Below, in pieces: positions 6,821 through 9,508 of a stretch of DNA of 9,508 nucleotides. This stretch comes from Acinetobacter sp. UBA6641 (GTDB lineage Bacteria > Pseudomonadota > Gammaproteobacteria > Pseudomonadales > Moraxellaceae). Positions within the stretch are counted from its first letter, which is position 1. The number at the start of each line of letters is the position of its first letter. The DNA is taken from assembly GCA_002455755.1 (NCBI GenBank), contig DKLL01000094.1, forward strand, positions 11,258-20,765, given 5' to 3'. The notes under the pieces are model-generated. The model saw nothing but the letters and a program-made list of their open reading frames with translations, did not search any database and was not told the origin of the DNA. Both the position numbers and the translations under genes were made by a program.

Positions 6821-6826
6821 TATAAA
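6821..6826 (+). promoter_or_regulatory. Candidate -10 box upstream of the ArgD-like gene
   Basis: TATAAA lies 36 bases before the ATG at 6863, with no convincing -35 hexamer 16-18 bases upstream. No arginine-repressor-like palindrome was recognised in the 163-base divergent spacer. Confidence 0.3.
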
Positions 6827-6862
6827 CTTTTATTTTTCCCTCCTAACAGATAAGAGTTAGTC

Positions 6863-8074
6863 ATGAATAACATTACCCTTGCTCCTGTGCAAACTGATCA
6901 ACCATCTCATTTGATGCCGGTATTTGGCCGTCAGCCGATCAGTTTTGTCCGAGGACGAGGTTCTTATCTTTATACTGAAGATGGTACTGAATACTTAGAT
7001 GCCTTAACCGGTATTGCCGTATGTGGCCTGGGTCATTCACACCCTGCGGTCACTGAAGCGATTGCCGAACAGGCTGCTACCCTGATGCATACCAGCAACA
7101 TTTTTGAAGTGCCTTGGCAAACGGCTGCTGCACAAAAACTGGCTGAAGTTTCCGGCATGGAGGAAATTTTCTTCTCCAATAGTGGTGCAGAATCAAATGA
7201 AGGTGCCATTAAAATTGCCCGTAAATTTGGTCATATGCAGGGTATTAATACACCCAAGATCATTGTCGCAGATCATTCTTTCCATGGCCGTACTCTGGCA
7301 ACCCTTTCAGCGACCGGCAATAAAAAAGTTCAGGAAGGTTTTGCACCGTTGGTTGAAGGTTTTATTCGTGTACCCTTTGGTGATATCGAAGCCATTGAAG
7401 AAGCTGCAATTCAGCATCCGGACATCGTGGCAATTCTGGTTGAACCGATTCAAGGTGAAGGTGGCGTCAATACTGCACCTCAAGGTTTTAGCTACCTCGA
7501 AAAAATCCGTCAAATCTGTAATCAGCACAACTGGCTGATGATGCTGGACGAAGTTCAAACGGGTAACGGCCGTACCGGTAAATACTTTGCTTACCAGCAC
7601 ACCAGTATTATTCCCGATGTACTCACCACAGCCAAAGGCTTAGGCAATGGCTTCCCGATTGGTGCAGTGATGACCCAAGGCCGTGGCGTCGGTGTGTTAA
7701 CAGCTGGCAACCATGGTTCCACCTATAGTGGTACTGCGCTGGGTTCACGTGTGGTTTATACTGTGATTGACACCCTTCAAAAAGAAAATCTGGTTGAAAA
7801 TGCTGCAAATATGGGCAGTTATATTGTTGATCGATTAACCCAGCAACTGGCTGATCAGAACATTAGTGTTCGTGGTTTTGGTCTGATGATTGGGATTGAA
7901 TTACCAAAAGCTTGTGGCGAATTGGTCAATGTTGCACGTGATGAATATCATTTAATTATCAATGTGACGGCAGGTTCTGTGATTCGTTTATTACCGCCAC
8001 TGAACATTAACCAGCAACAGGCTGATCAATTGATTGAACGCCTGGTTAAAATGATCAAGGATTACTTAGCTTAA
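6863..8074 (+). CDS. argD: Acetylornithine/succinyldiaminopimelate-type aminotransferase (class III, PLP)
   Basis: This 403-residue cytosolic enzyme of the class III (ornithine-type) aminotransferases most resembles ArgD, which makes N-acetylornithine in arginine synthesis; ArgD can also act as the succinyldiaminopimelate aminotransferase. PLP-site motifs are clear: phosphate-binding SGAE (107-110), FHGRT (140-144), the D229 of LMMLDEVQTG that contacts the pyridine nitrogen, catalytic K258 in TTAKGLGNG, and GSTYSG (285-290) from the partner subunit. The full length fits the family (about 400). The ATG at 6863 has a modest AAGAG six bases upstream. The gene is alone, with no other arginine gene beside it, as is common where arginine genes are scattered. 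AstC (arginine catabolism) and GabT-like enzymes are related alternatives, so substrate is inferred. Confidence 0.85.
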   Translation: MNNITLAPVQTDQPSHLMPVFGRQPISFVRGRGSYLYTEDGTEYLDALTGIAVCGLGHSHPAVTEAIAEQAATLMHTSNIFEVPWQTAAAQKLAEVSGMEEIFFSNSGAESNEGAIKIARKFGHMQGINTPKIIVADHSFHGRTLATLSATGNKKVQEGFAPLVEGFIRVPFGDIEAIEEAAIQHPDIVAILVEPIQGEGGVNTAPQGFSYLEKIRQICNQHNWLMMLDEVQTGNGRTGKYFAYQHTSIIPDVLTTAKGLGNGFPIGAVMTQGRGVGVLTAGNHGSTYSGTALGSRVVYTVIDTLQKENLVENAANMGSYIVDRLTQQLADQNISVRGFGLMIGIELPKACGELVNVARDEYHLIINVTAGSVIRLLPPLNINQQQADQLIERLVKMIKDYLA

Positions 8075-8091
8075 AAGCCTTCGATCCAATT

Positions 8092-8120
8092 AAAAAAAGC
8101 CGCTTATTGCGGCTTTTTTT
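8092..8120. terminator. Bidirectional rho-independent terminator
   Basis: A7-GCCGC (8092-8103), loop TTATT and GCGGC-T7 (8109-8120) form a perfect stem with A and T runs on the two sides. It sits between the convergent ArgD-like gene (stop at 8074) and the LysR gene (stop at 8132) and should end both transcripts. Confidence 0.9.
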
Positions 8121-8131
8121 ATACTTAATTT

Positions 8132-9061
8132 TTATGAAACTGCTTGATAAATTCTTCCGCCTGGCAACTGGCTAAAATATTGTTTTAATGCATCTAAACA
8201 GCGATGAACCTTCATCGGTTGCTGATCTTGTTTTGCAGTGATGGCATATAAAGTAAAATTAGATAGTTTCCACTCTGGCAAAACTTCCACCAGCGAACCA
8301 TTCACTAAATCTTTTTGTACATCCAGATATAAAATTCTCGCAATACCATGCCCTTGCAAACATAATGACTTTGCAACCAGAACGTTATTGGTACTTAACC
8401 GTGATTTCATTTCCAGATTAACCGTTTCATCCAATGCAGCATTCTGAAATGAAAAATGTTGATAATTTTTCATAATATTGACTGGAATCAGCTCATGATT
8501 GTTGAGATCTTCAGGTCGCGATACAGGTGCCGATTGATTCAAATAACTTGGTGAAGCCACCATCACCTGCTCAACCAGAGCCAATGGCACGACATTCAAA
8601 TTATGGTCTTCTATTTTTGGACTCATGCGTAAAGCAATATCAATCCGACCTTCGATTAAATCAATGTATTGATTATCTGCCTCTATATGTACAGCGAGAC
8701 CACGATGAGCCTGCATCCAATGAGATAATGCAGGAATCACATGATTAGCACCAAGTTCCGGGGTTGTGGCAATGCGTAAATCCCCAACCAAGTCATCACG
8801 TAACTCGTTGATACGGATTTTTCCGCGCTCTGCAGCGGCGAGCATTTCTTGACAACTGTGGAAAAAAGCCTGTCCTGCTTCAGTCAAATTTAATTTTCTA
8901 GTCGATCGATGCAGAAGTGTAACTTCCATTTCATTTTCTAGAGAACGAATTTGCTGACTCACGGCGCTGGTCGTGATTCCTAATTCACGGGCAGCACCAC
9001 TAAACGAGCTTTTTTCAACAACACAAGCAAACACACCCATTGCTCGAAGTTGATCTAACAT
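8132..9061 (-). CDS. LysR-type transcriptional regulator
   Basis: This 309-residue protein has the standard LysR layout. The N-terminal winged helix-turn-helix spans about residues 1-60 (FSGAARELGITTSAVSQQIR near 20-39, then LENEMEVTLLHRSTRKLNLT). A linker helix follows, and then an effector-binding periplasmic-binding-protein-like domain from about 92 (GDLRIATTPELGANHVIPAL) to about 295. The wording of the DNA-binding and effector domains recalls the CrgA/AaeR-like branch, whose members respond to small, often aromatic or redox-active compounds. The effector and targets cannot be told here, since the gene is convergent with argD and no gene is divergent from it. The ATG at 9061 has GAGGG six to seven bases upstream. 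A palindrome in its leader (9088-9104) could be a self-binding site. Confidence 0.93.
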   Translation of the reverse strand: MLDQLRAMGVFACVVEKSSFSGAARELGITTSAVSQQIRSLENEMEVTLLHRSTRKLNLTEAGQAFFHSCQEMLAAAERGKIRINELRDDLVGDLRIATTPELGANHVIPALSHWMQAHRGLAVHIEADNQYIDLIEGRIDIALRMSPKIEDHNLNVVPLALVEQVMVASPSYLNQSAPVSRPEDLNNHELIPVNIMKNYQHFSFQNAALDETVNLEMKSRLSTNNVLVAKSLCLQGHGIARILYLDVQKDLVNGSLVEVLPEWKLSNFTLYAITAKQDQQPMKVHRCLDALKQYFSQLPGGRIYQAVS

Positions 9062-9087
9062 AAATTTCCCTCTGAACTTATGATTAC

Positions 9088-9104
9088 TTTATCTTTCCGA
9101 TAAA
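9088..9104. repeat. Palindrome TTTATC-N5-GATAAA in the LysR leader
   Basis: Perfect six-base arms TTTATC (9088-9093) and GATAAA (9099-9104) flank five bases. It lies between the probable start of transcription (near 9111) and the LysR start codon. LysR proteins often bind interrupted dyads near their own gene, so autoregulation is possible; the five-base spacing differs from the usual T-N11-A layout. Confidence 0.4.
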
Positions 9105-9117
9105 AGCAACTCTTTGT

Positions 9118-9146
9118 ATTATACGGTGAAATTTATGTTTTGTATT
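9118..9146 (-). promoter_or_regulatory. Probable promoter of the LysR gene
   Basis: A perfect TATAAT lies at 9123-9118 on the minus strand, with a weak -35 AATACA at 9146-9141 after 17 bases. Transcription would start near 9111, giving a leader of about 50 bases. The promoter lies only about 10 bases past the stop of the upstream LytM gene, and no terminator is visible between them, so read-through from that gene is possible. Confidence 0.45.
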
Positions 9147-9154
9147 TTAAAAAT

Positions 9155-9508
9155 TTAATTTATTGGTAAAATATTAGTCGGATTGATAGGTTTGCCATTT
9201 AAACGCACCTGGAACTCAAGCATGGTCCGATTGGTTCCTGTTGAACCCATTTCAGCAATTTTCTGCCCTGCTGTCACATTCTGGCCACTGCTGACATTCA
9301 TTTTACTGTTATGCGCATAAGCAGTAATGTAACCATCTATATGTTTGATCAGAATTAAATTGCCATATTCTTTTAAACCATCTGCTGCATAGACCACTTG
9401 ACCATCAGCCGCAGCAAAAATTGCATCTCCGGTATTACCGCTATAGCGAATGCCCTTCACATTTGCAGCAATATTAAAGTTTGCAATCACTGCACCATTA
9501 CTTGGTAG
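9155..9508 (-). CDS. NlpD-like LytM/M23 domain protein, C-terminal part, cut by window edge
   Basis: The frame is open from the right edge to a stop at 9155, giving at least 118 C-terminal residues (LPSNGAVIANFNIA at the edge); a GTG at 9490 is internal and not the true start. The sequence follows the LytM domain of NlpD closely: KGIRYSGNTGDAIFAAADG, VVYAADGLKEYGNLILIKH, TAYAHN, VTAGQKIAEMGSTGT and the last strand FQVRLNGKPINP. The zinc ligands of active M23 enzymes are mostly gone: H and D of HxGxD are K and R, and HLH near the end is MLE. It is therefore probably not a peptidase; NlpD/EnvC-type proteins activate periplasmic N-acetylmuramyl-L-alanine amidases at division. A signal peptide and LysM domain, if present, lie outside the window. 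Confidence 0.85.
   Translation of the reverse strand, partial: LPSNGAVIANFNIAANVKGIRYSGNTGDAIFAAADGQVVYAADGLKEYGNLILIKHIDGYITAYAHNSKMNVSSGQNVTAGQKIAEMGSTGTNRTMLEFQVRLNGKPINPTNILPIN

Noticed and set aside
6700..6862. Possible arginine-repressor site upstream of the ArgD-like gene
   Set aside because: The spacer is AT-rich, but I could not find a paired palindrome matching an ARG box.
7104..7538. Plus-strand open frame of 144 codons inside the ArgD-like gene
   Set aside because: It is out of frame with a well-conserved enzyme and its product resembles no known family; it is a shadow.
1..9508. Mobile element, CRISPR array, tRNA or defence/toxin system
   Set aside because: No transposase, integrase, direct-repeat array, cloverleaf or toxin-antitoxin pair was recognised; all long frames belong to housekeeping-type families.

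Overview
This window looks like ordinary chromosome from a gamma-proteobacterium of the Acinetobacter/Moraxellaceae type. The support is indirect: AT-rich spacers, short A-tract/hairpin/T-tract terminators, gamma-type GloA, Grx4 and ArgD proteins, and an unusually long AmpG. The genus call is inference. There is no RNA gene, insertion sequence, CRISPR array or phage module.

Layout, left to right. (1) The 5' part of a bile acid:sodium symporter-like (SBF-like, YfeH-type) membrane protein lies on the minus strand and runs off the left edge. (2) gloA (glyoxalase I) and (3) ampG (muropeptide permease) are on the minus strand, each with its own likely promoter and terminator. (4) Divergent from ampG is a large LonB-type AAA+/Ser-Lys protease on the plus strand, with a lysine-rich tail. 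(5) It converges on grxD (monothiol CGFS glutaredoxin, minus strand) across a shared bidirectional terminator. (6) Divergent from grxD is an ArgD-type class III aminotransferase on the plus strand. (7) That gene converges, again across a bidirectional terminator, on a LysR-type regulator on the minus strand. (8) The C-terminal part of an NlpD-like LytM/M23 protein, minus strand, enters from the right edge.

Almost every gene appears to be a single transcription unit, so there is no obvious operon. Loose functional links are cell-wall biology (AmpG recycling of muropeptides; the LytM domain, which probably activates amidases because its zinc ligands are lost) and redox, detoxification and protein quality control (GloA, Grx4, Lon-like protease).

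I did not find a clearly new biological system. The most interesting points are: a block of about 200 residues resembling Ig-like repeats inserted into a predicted periplasmic loop of AmpG, apparently starting and ending in mid-repeat; a dnaX-type A AAA AAG heptamer, correctly phased, in the lysine tail of the Lon-like protease and followed by a -1 frame stop; several palindromes in the promoter or leader regions of ampG and the LysR gene; and a LytM domain that has lost most metal ligands.
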